DNA of 64,000 nt, from positions 620,001-684,000 of the forward strand of contig NZ_VTPY01000003.1 in the NCBI RefSeq assembly GCF_008297955.1. The letters are read 5' to 3'. The position numbers and the translations under genes were made by a program. This stretch comes from Billgrantia pellis. Lineage in GTDB: Bacteria > Pseudomonadota > Gammaproteobacteria > Pseudomonadales > Halomonadaceae. The notes below the pieces were generated by a model that saw only the letters and a list, made by a program, of their open reading frames with translations, was not told the DNA's origin and did not search any database. Shown piece after piece: positions 1 through 6,967 of the stretch (positions are counted from its first letter, which is position 1; each line of letters begins with the position of its first letter).

Positions 1-217
1 CTTGCCGTTTCCGCCACTTGGTCGAGAATTACCTCTATCCGCCATTTGGCGACGGAGGTCATCGTGGTCCTACCCCAACTGCCCGTCGAAAAGCGCCAGC
101 ACATGAGCGCGGCGGCGATGCGTGCGTACCCCAACATCGCCAACGACTGGGGGCTGAAGGAGCAGGAAGCCGCTTTGCTCCTTGGCGTGCCTGAGTCGAC
201 CTATCGGCGTTGGCGCA

Positions 218-221
218 AGCA
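218..221. repeat. Target site duplication AGCA, left copy
   Basis: AGCA directly precedes the left terminal TG of the insertion sequence and matches 1433-1436 after the right terminal CA. Collapsing the two copies restores the antitoxin reading frame. Confidence 0.85.
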
Positions 222-277
222 TGAAGTGACCCCCTCCAGAGCTGCACAGGCTATAGTGCAGCGATCAGGAGGATGAG

Positions 278-589
278 ATGAGCAACGAACCCACCGTCAA
301 ACGCTGGACCGCGAAGCGCAAAGCCGCCGTGGTCATGGACATCTTCAAAGGCAAGACCACTGTCGCTGAAGTGGCTCGCCAGTACGACCTCACCGTCTCA
401 GAGGTCGAAGGCTGGATCGAGGAGGCCCAGCGCAACATGGAGAACGGGTTCCGGGCCCGCCCCAAGGATATCCGCTAGCAGTATGAGTCCGAGCTGCGGG
501 AAACCAAGGAGGCACTGGGCGAGGCCCATCTGCAGATCTACGCGCTAAAAAAGTGGCGTCGCCTGCTCGACGAGGACGAGAACTCGTAA
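278..589 (+). pseudogene. IS3-family transposase OrfA, interrupted by an in-frame TAG
   Basis: OrfA is the DNA-binding half of the transposase. An N-terminal helix-turn-helix (TVAEVARQYDLTVSEVEGW) is followed, after a TAG at 476-478, by QYESELRETKEALGEAH in the same frame up to TAA at 587-589. The second part resembles the usual C-terminal helix of intact OrfA proteins, so the stop is probably a point mutation. The start ATG at 278 has AGGAGG upstream. The stop lies about 70 bases before the frameshift site, so it abolishes both OrfA and the OrfAB fusion. Confidence 0.85.
547..553 (+). promoter_or_regulatory. Programmed -1 frameshift heptamer A-AAA-AAG
   Basis: In the orfA frame the codons read CTA AAA AAG, giving a classical X-XXY-YYZ slip site. 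Slipping back one base enters the orfB frame at GTG 553, which is where the open part of orfB begins. This is the standard way IS3 elements make the OrfAB fusion. Confidence 0.85.
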
Positions 590-1404
590 GGTCGCTGCAG
601 GTGGAACTGGCCCAAGAGGGCCATGTGGTATCACTCGTCAAGCTGTGCCAGTGGCTGGGCCTCTCGCGTAGGACGGTCTACTACCGGCCCAAGCCACGCC
701 GCCGCGTGATCAATGCCAATCTGGCCGCTCGCGTGAAGCTGGCCCTGGAGCGGTTTCCCACCTACGGCTATCGCCGCCTGGCGTGTGTCCTGGGTGAGAA
801 CCGCAAGCTGATTCAGCGCATCCTGCAGCTGAAGGGCTGGCAGGTGCGCAAGCGACCCCAGGGGTTCCGACCTCGTGCCCGGAGTCTGCCGTCCGTCGCC
901 TCACGGCCGGATGAGCGGTGGGCCACCGATCTGACGCATGTGTGGTGCGGCAAGGATCGGAGAGCCAGCCTGGCGGTGATCATCGACTGTTGCACGCGGG
1001 AGATCCTCGGCTGGCGATTATCGGACAAGGGCAGTAGCAAGACGGCGGAAGCGGCGCTGGAAGAGGCACTGGTGCATCGATTTGGCGCGCTGGGCCGCAT
1101 TCATCAGCCGCTGGCCCTGCGCTCCGACAACGGCATCGTCTTCAGCAGTCGGCACTATACGGCGACGGTGAATGCTTACGGGCTCACCCAGGAGTTCACG
1201 ACGCCCTACACCCCGGAGCAAAACGGGCTGATCGAACGCTTCTTCCGGTCCCTGAAGGAAGAATGCATCTGGCAACACCGGTTCGAGTCACTGGGTCAGG
1301 CGAGAGCGGTCATCGGCCGCTGGATCCGGTACTACAACGAAGAGCGGCCACATCAGTCTCTGGGCTATGTGGCACCCCGAGCACACCCGGCATTAGCCGC
1401 GTAG
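553..1404 (+). CDS. IS3-family transposase OrfB (DDE integrase core)
   Basis: This is the catalytic part of the transposase, which cuts and joins the element's ends. An N-terminal HTH_21-like region (LGLSRRTVYYRP, residues about 36-46) precedes the retroviral-type integrase core. The acidic triad is visible: D126 in RWATDLTHV, D192 in RSDNG and E228 in NGLIERF, a DD(35)E spacing, with the closing YNEERPHQSLGY. The 283-residue frame starts at GTG 553, inside orfA, and is normally reached by frameshifting rather than by its own start. The core looks intact, but its production is blocked by the TAG in orfA. Confidence 0.9.
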   Translation: MASPARRGRELVRSLQVELAQEGHVVSLVKLCQWLGLSRRTVYYRPKPRRRVINANLAARVKLALERFPTYGYRRLACVLGENRKLIQRILQLKGWQVRKRPQGFRPRARSLPSVASRPDERWATDLTHVWCGKDRRASLAVIIDCCTREILGWRLSDKGSSKTAEAALEEALVHRFGALGRIHQPLALRSDNGIVFSSRHYTATVNAYGLTQEFTTPYTPEQNGLIERFFRSLKEECIWQHRFESLGQARAVIGRWIRYYNEERPHQSLGYVAPRAHPALAA

Positions 1405-1432
1405 GGTGTGCAGAAACCAGGGGGTCATTACA

Positions 1433-1436
1433 AGCA
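1433..1436. repeat. Target site duplication AGCA, right copy
   Basis: Right-hand partner of 218-221. Four-base duplications are within the range known for IS3-family elements. Confidence 0.85.
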
Positions 1437-1672
1437 GCCCACGGCGGCGCGTCTCGACGTCAATCAGCTTGAACGCATGTCGCTGATTCTGGGGATCTAT
1501 AAGGCCCTGTAGATCCTGCTGCCGCGGGCCGACGCCGCGGATTCCTGGTTGCGCCGGCCTAACCGCAATCCCCTGTTCGCCGGCCAGCCACCGCTGGATC
1601 GGCTGCGCAGCAGCTTGGTGCAAGATCTGTATGTGGTCCGCCAGCACCTCGATACCGCCCGAGGCGGGGGCC

Positions 1673-2356
1673 ATGCGTGACGTTTCCGCTGTCCCCTGTT
1701 TGCTGGCACCCCTGCTATCGGATCATTCCTTCGCGTTTCCCGCCTATCGACCTGTTCTAGCGTGTTGCGGCACCTGACGACTGGAGCCTGCTACAGGAAC
1801 TCGAGGGAGAGACCTCGGCGCGCCTGCGAGAGCAGGCCGGGGCGATCCACCTGGTACGCGATGAAGACCGACGATACGGCCCAGGGTGGACGCCGGTGAT
1901 GGCAGCGTTCTGTCACTTCAGCGAGCACGGTTCCGGTTCACCGAAGGCACCTTTGGCGCCTACTATTGTGCCTTGACCGAGGCCACGGCCATCGCGGAAA
2001 CCCGCTATCGCGCCGAGCGCTTCATGCAGGAATCCAACGAGCCCCCCATGCAGCTTCAGCAGCAGGTCTACCTTGCGGACCTTCATAGCGAACTATTCGA
2101 CTTGCGCAACGACCCACCCGGGGCCGCCCCTCTGCTGGATCCGGATGACTGGAACGCTGGCCAGGCGTTTGGCCGAAAGGCCTGGGAGTCCCATGCCGAT
2201 GGGATTGTTTACCCAAGCGCGCGTGATCCGGAGGGTGAGTGTGCCGCGGTACTTCGTCCGCCGGTGTTGTCGGCAACACGGCAGGGCCGGCACCTTGGCT
2301 ATGAGTGGGATGGTGAGCGAATTCGCCATGTCCTCGAGCTGCGATTGATGGGGTGA
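1673..2356 (+). pseudogene. RES-family NAD+-degrading toxin, frameshifted
   Basis: RES toxins degrade NAD+ and halt growth when their Xre antitoxin is lost. The ATG at 1673 overlaps the antitoxin stop. The first frame reads MRDVSAVPCLLAPLLSDHSF and hits TGA at 1775. The protein continues one frame over (PDDWSLLQELEGETSARLRE) and returns to the first frame near 1920-1935 (FRFTEGTFGAYY). Two compensating single-base changes explain this: an extra base near 1755-1765 and a lost base near 1930. The C-terminal half keeps the family's key residues: R in RFTEG, Y in GAYY, E in AETRYR and S in YPSARDPEG. The toxin is almost certainly dead, which fits the broken antitoxin beside it. Confidence 0.85.
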
Positions 2357-2429
2357 GGATTGTTTTCGAGAGGAGTCCAACCATCGCCCTTTGCTGATGT
2401 AGTATCGCTATGTCGACCATCGTGAGCGC

Positions 2430-2480
2430 TTGACATAGCCTGGCGCTGCAGCAAAACTATACGCAACCTACGTACACTAT
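2430..2480 (+). promoter_or_regulatory. Candidate promoter and operator of higBA
   Basis: TTGACA at 2430-2435 is a consensus -35 box; AT-rich -10 candidates (AAAACT, AACTAT) lie 17-19 bases downstream. An imperfect inverted repeat, TATACG and CGTACA, spans 2458-2476 just before the higB ATG and could be the HigA operator, since HigA-type antitoxins repress their own operon. This is inference from position and symmetry. Confidence 0.4.
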
Positions 2481-2819
2481 ATGAAAGCAACATTTGTCGA
2501 GCTGCCATCCTTCGAGCGGCACCGATCCATCTACTTCGATGACGCCGCCTTTCGTGCCTTCCAGAGTTTCTTGCTCCAGAACCCGGGGGCCGGTGACGTC
2601 ATCCAAGGAACAGGCGGGTTGCGCAAGGTCCGGTTCAGTGATCCTAAGCGGCAGAAGGGCAAGCGGGGCGGTGTCCGCATCATCTACTACTGGTGGCTGG
2701 GAGGCTCCCAGTTCTGGCTGTTCACTCTGTACGACAAGGATTCACAGGATGACCTCACGCCAGCCCAGCGCAAGACCCTGAGACAGCTGCTGGATGCGGA
2801 AATCAACGCGAGGACATGA
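2481..2819 (+). CDS. higB: HigB-like toxin (RelE/ParE superfamily)
   Basis: This is probably a ribosome-dependent mRNA interferase. The 112-residue protein has the short RelE-type fold signature: FVELPSFERHR near the N-terminus, GLRKVRFSD, RGGVRIIYYWW and FWLFTLYDKDSQDDLTPAQ. This pattern matches the HigB2-type toxins encoded upstream of their antitoxin, as here. Start ATG 2481 is the only good one. The stop TGA overlaps the ATG of higA (ATGA), so the two are translationally coupled. The gene is intact, unlike the toxin-antitoxin pair upstream. Confidence is high for the family and moderate for the exact target. Confidence 0.85.
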   Translation: MKATFVELPSFERHRSIYFDDAAFRAFQSFLLQNPGAGDVIQGTGGLRKVRFSDPKRQKGKRGGVRIIYYWWLGGSQFWLFTLYDKDSQDDLTPAQRKTLRQLLDAEINART

Positions 2820-3136
2820 CCATGGGCCGTAACATTTTTGACGAACTCGTCGAGGGCTTCGACGCATTGGCAGATGAGCGCCAAGGCAAGCGCACGCTGC
2901 GCTCCCACTCCGTAGAGCTGGCGGAAGTTCCCGACGTCACAGCCAGCGAGCTCATCGAGCTGCGGGAGCGGCTGCATATGTCCCGCCCAGTATTCGCCAT
3001 GTATCTCCGCACCAACCCCAGGACGCTGGAGAATTGGGAGCAAGGCCGCGCCAAGCCCAATGCCCAGGCCATGATACTCATCCGACTGGTACAGAAGTAT
3101 CCTGAAACACTTGAGCATCTCGCTGATCTTGCCTAG
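2816..3136 (+). CDS. higA: HigA-like antitoxin (helix-turn-helix)
   Basis: The antitoxin neutralises the HigB-like toxin and represses the operon. It has 106 residues. The C-terminal half carries the helix-turn-helix: ASELIELRERLHMSRPVFAMYL, then RTLENWEQGRAKPNAQA, typical of HigA2. The N-terminal about 40 residues (FDELVEGFDALADERQGKRTLRS in part) would be the flexible toxin-binding segment. The start at 2816 overlaps the toxin stop; a second ATG at 2822 is equally possible. It sits between two decayed loci, so this pair may be what stabilises the island. Confidence 0.85.
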   Translation: MTMGRNIFDELVEGFDALADERQGKRTLRSHSVELAEVPDVTASELIELRERLHMSRPVFAMYLRTNPRTLENWEQGRAKPNAQAMILIRLVQKYPETLEHLADLA

Positions 3137-3148
3137 CAACATTGAGCG

Positions 3149-3304
3149 CTACGGCACCGGAAACCGCACCTCCCGCACCCTTACCCTAAAGAACGGAAAG
3201 TACGCCTCAGTACCGAAGTGATTGCCCACCTCGACCCGGGTGGGCAGGGTGAAGCCTTCGAAATTGCGGAAGTCGTCCAGATAACCGCCAAGGGCTGGAG
3301 CCGC
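3149..3304 (-). pseudogene. C-terminal scrap of an unidentified protein
   Basis: On the minus strand about 50 codons read GGYLDDFRNFEGFTLPTRVE, then VGNHFGTEAYFPFF and end with VRFPVP and a stop. This reads like the tail of a conserved DUF6544-like hypothetical protein, but I recognise the style rather than a named family. No upstream part exists: beyond about 3304 the sequence turns into the lasso B2 remnant on the other strand. So the rest of the gene was lost at a junction near 3300-3310. Confidence 0.4.
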
Positions 3305-3349
3305 CATTCTTGTCGGGGTTCGCGTTGCCCCATGAACCAAGCAGAAACG

Positions 3350-3597
3350 ACCTAATCTGCGCTAGCACTACTGCAGCCATCGTAGAGGTGGCACTATTGG
3401 GCACTTTATCGAGTGGAGTGTCTAGAGTGTTCGATATCGCTGTCACGGCTGCTTCTTTCACTGGGTATCTGCCCCACATTCCGCATAGGTGTCAGCGGTA
3501 CGATTTCTTATCGCATGCTTGGGTTGAAGTCGGGGGACAGGTGCTAGGCGACGATCCAAGCTTGCCTGTAAGGATATGCCCAATGGTTGGCATCTAG
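3350..3597 (+). pseudogene. Lasso-peptide maturation protease B2 (McjB-type), frameshifted remnant
   Basis: B2 is the cysteine protease that removes the leader peptide from a lasso precursor. Parts of it are spread over several frames. VECLECSISLSRLLLSLGI followed by CPTFRIGVS is readable in the frame of codon 3419-3421 (the putative catalytic Cys). RYDFLSHAWVEVGGQVLGDD is readable in another frame and ends at TAG 3595-3597, giving the His and Asp of the triad. The switch lies near 3500-3507. Upstream pieces (STTAAIVEVA; HFIEWSV) sit in yet other frames, so more indels are likely. The assignment rests on the C-x-H-A-W-x-E pattern and on the exporter 16 bases downstream. The N-terminus is missing. 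Confidence 0.6.
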
Positions 3598-3613
3598 ACC
3601 ACAGAGGTCTGCT

Positions 3614-5329
3614 ATGAAAGATCCGTATCAATCATCCTACTTTACGACCTATCGACGAGGACTCTACCTAGTCCGCTCAAGCTATCCAAAATTTCTAGTT
3701 CACCTCGTGCTCGTGTTGCTACTCATGATATGCATAGCGGCAGCCGGTGCAGCCGTTCCCTATTTGCTTCGCCAGACGACTAATCTCCTGGTTGCAGAGC
3801 CAGATGAAACGGTTGTTGGTATGATCTACGTCTTCGCAACTGCCTATGCGGTTGGCTGGACATTGAGCAATATGATGGAGTGGGGTAAAAACCTCGCGAG
3901 CTCGTACGTTATGGCCAGATGCGATGCGGCCGTTTATTCCAACATTGTACGAAGACTCTTTCATCTACCTTACCAAGCACAGAACCAACTTGAAACGGGC
4001 GTGGTTATGGCAGACGTGAACCGCGCGATGAGCAGCTTTGGCCTGATCAACCACGCCATCTTCTGGACCATCGCCCCGGTGGTCATCCAGCTCTGCTTCG
4101 TCTTCGGCATTCTGTGGCAGGTGATAAATCTTACCTTCGCGGCCGCCTTCATCCTGGCCATCGTGGTGCTCTTCGTGCTCACCTACCGAATTGCCGATAC
4201 GACAACCCGCATCCACAAGGACTTCTACCAGACGCATACCCAGCTGAGTGAATTCCTCGCCGAGCGCCTGCGCGCCCTGTACGACATCAAGATCAACCTC
4301 GCGGCCGGACATGAAGAGCGCACCCTCGACCAGCAACTGCGCACCTACGTTCACACCGTATACGGGACCCATGCCAAGCTCAGCGGCTTGATGGGTGGGC
4401 AAGTGCTCGCTGTGGGTCTCGTGCTTGGCGGGTTCACGCTCTATACCGTCAGTGAAACGCTACGCCAGCGCTATCAAGTCGGCGACTTCATCATGATCAC
4501 GACCTATGTGGTTCAACTCACCTCCCCGTTCGTCATGATTGCGGCGGCGTTGATCGACCTCAAGAAGAACTACGTCGCCCTCGGGGACGGCCTTAGATAC
4601 CTTGACCTGCCGACCGAGCCACAGGCCGCAGCCGATATCGCCCTTGATCGTCAGCAGCCTGTGTTCGCGCTGCGTGCGGTTACCCTGCGCTCTGATGGCG
4701 CCACGGCCGCCATGCCGCTCAGTGTGGAGATTCAGGCTGGCAAGATGTACGGGGTGCGTGGCTCCTCTGGAAGCGGGAAGTCCAGGCTGTTGAGGACCCT
4801 TCTAGGGCTCGAGCCCCAAGCGGCCGGCGAGATCCTCTTCCACGGTGTCAGTGTTCGCCGCCTTTCACCGGAGGCAATCCTTGGGGAAGTGAGTGTCGTT
4901 CCCCAAGCGCCGCTGATCTTCAGCGGCAGCCTTCGCGAGAACCTGCTGTACGCGCACCCTCAGCCTGTGCCTGACCAGGAGCTGCTGGCACTCGTCGACC
5001 TCCTGGATCTAGGACGAATCGGCGGTGAAACCTCTGGCGAAGGCGTGCTGGATTGGGATGTCGGCGTGCAGGGGCGAAATCTCTCGGGGGGTGAGCAGCA
5101 ACGCATTGCCATTGGCAGGGCTCTTCTACGCGGCACTCGCACCATGATCCTTGATGAGCCTACGGCGGCGCTGGATAGTGCTCGAGAAATTCAGCTCATG
5201 AAAGCGCTAAGAGAACGGGTGGATACGCTTGTGGTAGTCAGCCACCGTGAGCAGGTGCTCGCACTCGCTGATGAGTTGATTGATGTCGGGCCGTGTAATG
5301 CGACATTGGCTTGCCGCCACCTACCATAA
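3614..5329 (+). CDS. McjD-type ABC exporter (lasso-peptide D protein), intact
   Basis: This is a half-transporter with fused membrane and ATPase domains, predicted to export a lasso peptide and give self-immunity. Six hydrophobic segments occupy roughly residues 15-300. The ATPase shows Walker A GSSGSGKS at about 383-390, signature LSGGEQQR at about 490, Walker B MILDEP at about 511 and the H-loop His at about 544, so all catalytic motifs are present. The length of 571 residues is normal for McjD relatives. ATG 3614 is preferred over the upstream TTG because AGAGG lies six bases before it. It follows the B2 remnant as in real clusters. The first 400 bases are visibly AT-richer than the rest. 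Substrate is inference. Confidence 0.75.
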   Translation: MKDPYQSSYFTTYRRGLYLVRSSYPKFLVHLVLVLLLMICIAAAGAAVPYLLRQTTNLLVAEPDETVVGMIYVFATAYAVGWTLSNMMEWGKNLASSYVMARCDAAVYSNIVRRLFHLPYQAQNQLETGVVMADVNRAMSSFGLINHAIFWTIAPVVIQLCFVFGILWQVINLTFAAAFILAIVVLFVLTYRIADTTTRIHKDFYQTHTQLSEFLAERLRALYDIKINLAAGHEERTLDQQLRTYVHTVYGTHAKLSGLMGGQVLAVGLVLGGFTLYTVSETLRQRYQVGDFIMITTYVVQLTSPFVMIAAALIDLKKNYVALGDGLRYLDLPTEPQAAADIALDRQQPVFALRAVTLRSDGATAAMPLSVEIQAGKMYGVRGSSGSGKSRLLRTLLGLEPQAAGEILFHGVSVRRLSPEAILGEVSVVPQAPLIFSGSLRENLLYAHPQPVPDQELLALVDLLDLGRIGGETSGEGVLDWDVGVQGRNLSGGEQQRIAIGRALLRGTRTMILDEPTAALDSAREIQLMKALRERVDTLVVVSHREQVLALADELIDVGPCNATLACRHLP

Positions 5330-5341
5330 GACCATCCGGGT

Positions 5342-5740
5342 TTAGCGGGCAAATCCGGGAAACTTGGGCAGCTCGTCGGCAAGCTCGAACCACTCGGCCT
5401 TGGACGAGACCCAGGCGTGGTAGCGCTTGCAGGGCGATATCGGCGTATCGAGTGTGCCTAGCCGCAGCCGCTTGGCTTCGGGCAGGTCATCGCGGGCGCT
5501 GTAGAGCGGGCTGCCGCACTCGCTGCAGAACACACGCGCCTTGTTCGGCGTGGCGCGGTACTCCTTGAGGTATTCCGCGCCCTGGGTAATGCGAAAGTCG
5601 GACGAGCGGATGAGCGCCACGGCGGCGAAGGCCGAACCCTGGGCCTTCCGGCACTGCTGGCAGTGGCACATGGAGACTTCATCGATCTCGCCGCGGTAAT
5701 CGTACTTCACTTTCCCGCACAGGCAGCTTCCCTGGTGCAT
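5342..5740 (-). CDS. GFA-family zinc protein (CENP-V/GFA fold)
   Basis: This family is named after glutathione-dependent formaldehyde-activating enzyme, but most members have no proven reaction. The 132-residue protein shows the expected cysteine pattern: C6 and C8 (SCLCGKV), C25, C27 and C30 (CHCQQC), and C72 and C75 (CSEC), which would bind zinc. The start ATG has GGGGAGAG upstream. It converges with the ABC exporter gene and ends 12 bases from it, marking where ordinary chromosome resumes. A second family member lies at 12858-13250. Confidence 0.9.
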   Translation of the reverse strand: MHQGSCLCGKVKYDYRGEIDEVSMCHCQQCRKAQGSAFAAVALIRSSDFRITQGAEYLKEYRATPNKARVFCSECGSPLYSARDDLPEAKRLRLGTLDTPISPCKRYHAWVSSKAEWFELADELPKFPGFAR

Positions 5741-5865
5741 CGGCGTCTCTCCCCGGTGGCTTTCGCTTACGATACTCCTTTCGGTACCCGATGGCTGAAA
5801 CCGGCGTCAAGCACGGCCTGAAGGTGCTAGGGTTCGAGGAAACCCTACCCAATGGCTCCGCGACC

Positions 5866-6519
5866 ATGCCCTACGTCGACCTCACCGTGATCTCCGATGC
5901 CATCTGCCCCTGGTGCTTCATCGGCAAACGCCACCTCGACCTCGCCTTGGCCGAACTTCCCGAAGACATCCGCGTATCGGTGGCCTGGCACCCCTTCGAG
6001 CTTAACCCCGACATGCCTGTCGGGGGCCTGTCGCGGCGTGACTACCGCACCGCCAAGTTCGGCTCCTGGGAGCGCTCCCAGGCTCTCGACGCCCAGGTGG
6101 AGGCCGCCGCCGCCCGGGCCGGTCTCGGGATTCACCACGAGCGCATGACGCGAACGCCCAATACCTTCGACGCCCACCGGCTGATCTGGCTCGCCGGGGA
6201 GCATGGCGTCCAGTCGGCCGTGGTCGATGCACTCTTCCGGCGCTACTTCGTCGAGAGTGAGGACATCGGAGACAGTGCGGTACTGGCCAAGGCCGCCCGA
6301 GACGGCGGGCTAGCGGATGTCGACATACCGGCCTTTCTCGCCAGCGACCAGGGCCGCAGCGAGGTACAAGCAGGCCTCGACGAGGCGCGGCGCCTGGGCG
6401 TGAGCGGTGTACCCACCTTCATCATCAATAACTCAATCGGCCTGTCGGGCGCCCAACCGCCCGAGGCGCTGCGCCAGGCAATTATCGAGTCGACCGGCGG
6501 GAGTGGAAGGCCGGGCTGA
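5866..6519 (+). CDS. FrnE-like DsbA-family thiol oxidoreductase
   Basis: A 217-residue cytoplasmic thioredoxin-fold protein of the FrnE/2-hydroxychromene-2-carboxylate isomerase group. The N-terminal strand TVISDAICPWCFIGK carries the C14-P-W-C17 redox motif. The helical insertion follows, and the cis-proline loop GVSGVPTFIINN is near residue 186. There is no signal peptide, which separates it from periplasmic DsbA. The start is placed at ATG 5866, where homology begins; an in-frame ATG at 5791 adds 25 unconvincing residues. Likely roles are disulfide isomerisation or oxidative-stress tolerance; the substrate is unknown. Confidence 0.88.
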   Translation: MPYVDLTVISDAICPWCFIGKRHLDLALAELPEDIRVSVAWHPFELNPDMPVGGLSRRDYRTAKFGSWERSQALDAQVEAAAARAGLGIHHERMTRTPNTFDAHRLIWLAGEHGVQSAVVDALFRRYFVESEDIGDSAVLAKAARDGGLADVDIPAFLASDQGRSEVQAGLDEARRLGVSGVPTFIINNSIGLSGAQPPEALRQAIIESTGGSGRPG

Positions 6520-6607
6520 ACCCGCCTCTACCAGGCTTGCCCCCTGTCGGCGTCGGTGTCATCGTCTTGCGGTCACCATTGGCTGCCAGACCACAAGGAG
6601 CAATATC

Positions 6608-6940
6608 GTGTTCATCGCCATGAACCGTTTTCGGGTCAACCCCGAGCGAGTGGAAGAGTTCGAGCAGATCTGGCTGGAGAGGGAAACCCACCTGCAGGGC
6701 CTGCCCGGCTTCGTCGAATTTCATATGCTGCGCGGCCCCGAGAAGGAAGACCACGTGCTCTACGCCTCGCACACCCTCTGGCGTTCGCGCGAGGACTTCG
6801 AGGCCTGGACGCACTCCGAGGCATTCCGCAAGGCGCACGCCAACGCCGGCCAGAGCAAGCGCGAGGGGCTCTACCTGGGCCCGCCGAACTTCGAAGGGTT
6901 CGAAGTCATCCAAACGGTCGGCAACGATAGCGATGCCTGA
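6608..6940 (+). CDS. Antibiotic biosynthesis monooxygenase-fold protein (HmoA-like)
   Basis: A 110-residue dimeric ferredoxin-like (ABM) protein. The family includes haem-degrading monooxygenases and quinol monooxygenases. FIAMNRFRVNPERVEEFE is followed by LQGLPGFVEFHMLRGP and WRSREDFEAWTHSEAFRKAH, the usual order of strands and helices. The start is chosen as GTG 6608 because AAGGAG lies seven bases upstream; ATG 6620 is the alternative. The His in FEAWTHSEAF is where HmoA-type enzymes often place a haem contact, but activity cannot be decided from sequence. It sits 27 bases before the nucleosidase gene. Confidence 0.85.
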   Translation: MFIAMNRFRVNPERVEEFEQIWLERETHLQGLPGFVEFHMLRGPEKEDHVLYASHTLWRSREDFEAWTHSEAFRKAHANAGQSKREGLYLGPPNFEGFEVIQTVGNDSDA

Positions 6941-6967
6941 GGCCATGGAGCGCATGAGGCGCGACAC

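Larger units (their letters stand above)
222..1432 (+). mobile_element. IS3-family insertion sequence, 1211 bp, probably inactive
   Basis: The ends are TGAAGTGACCCCCT on the left and, read inward, TGTAATGACCCCCT on the right, followed further in by a shared TGCACA. Both end in TG/CA as IS3 elements do. The flanks carry AGCA on each side (218-221 and 1433-1436), a four-base target duplication. The element encodes orfA and orfB in different frames with an A-AAA-AAG slip site between them. It landed in the antitoxin gene. Because orfA is interrupted by TAG upstream of the slip site, the OrfAB fusion transposase cannot be made without readthrough. The subgroup within IS3 was not assigned. Confidence 0.92.
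64..1680 (+). pseudogene. Xre/MbcA-ParS-type antitoxin of a RES toxin pair, split by an IS3 element
   Basis: The antitoxin would bind and neutralise the RES toxin and repress the operon. The N-terminal part (64-221) has a helix-turn-helix with LLGVPESTYRRW. The toxin-binding C-terminal domain (LERMSLILGIYKAL, LYVVRQHLD) lies at 1437-1680. An insertion sequence fills 222-1432. Deleting it with one AGCA copy rejoins the reading frame exactly (RRWRK-QPTAARLD). A TAG at 1510-1512 also breaks the C-terminal domain, probably CAG to TAG. The start is taken as GTG at 64 because GGAGG sits five bases upstream; a TTG at 46 is possible and the frame is open to base 1. The end overlaps the toxin ATG by eight bases, usual for this operon type. 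Confidence 0.85.

Noticed and set aside
3310-3597. A single intact 95-codon gene before the exporter
   Set aside because: The frame holds only the HAWVEV tail; the catalytic Cys part lies in another frame, so it is better read as a frameshifted remnant.
5335-5358. Possible terminator between the exporter and the GFA gene (CCGGGTTT/AAATCCGG)
   Set aside because: One mismatch, no T-run, and it lies mostly within the GFA coding end.
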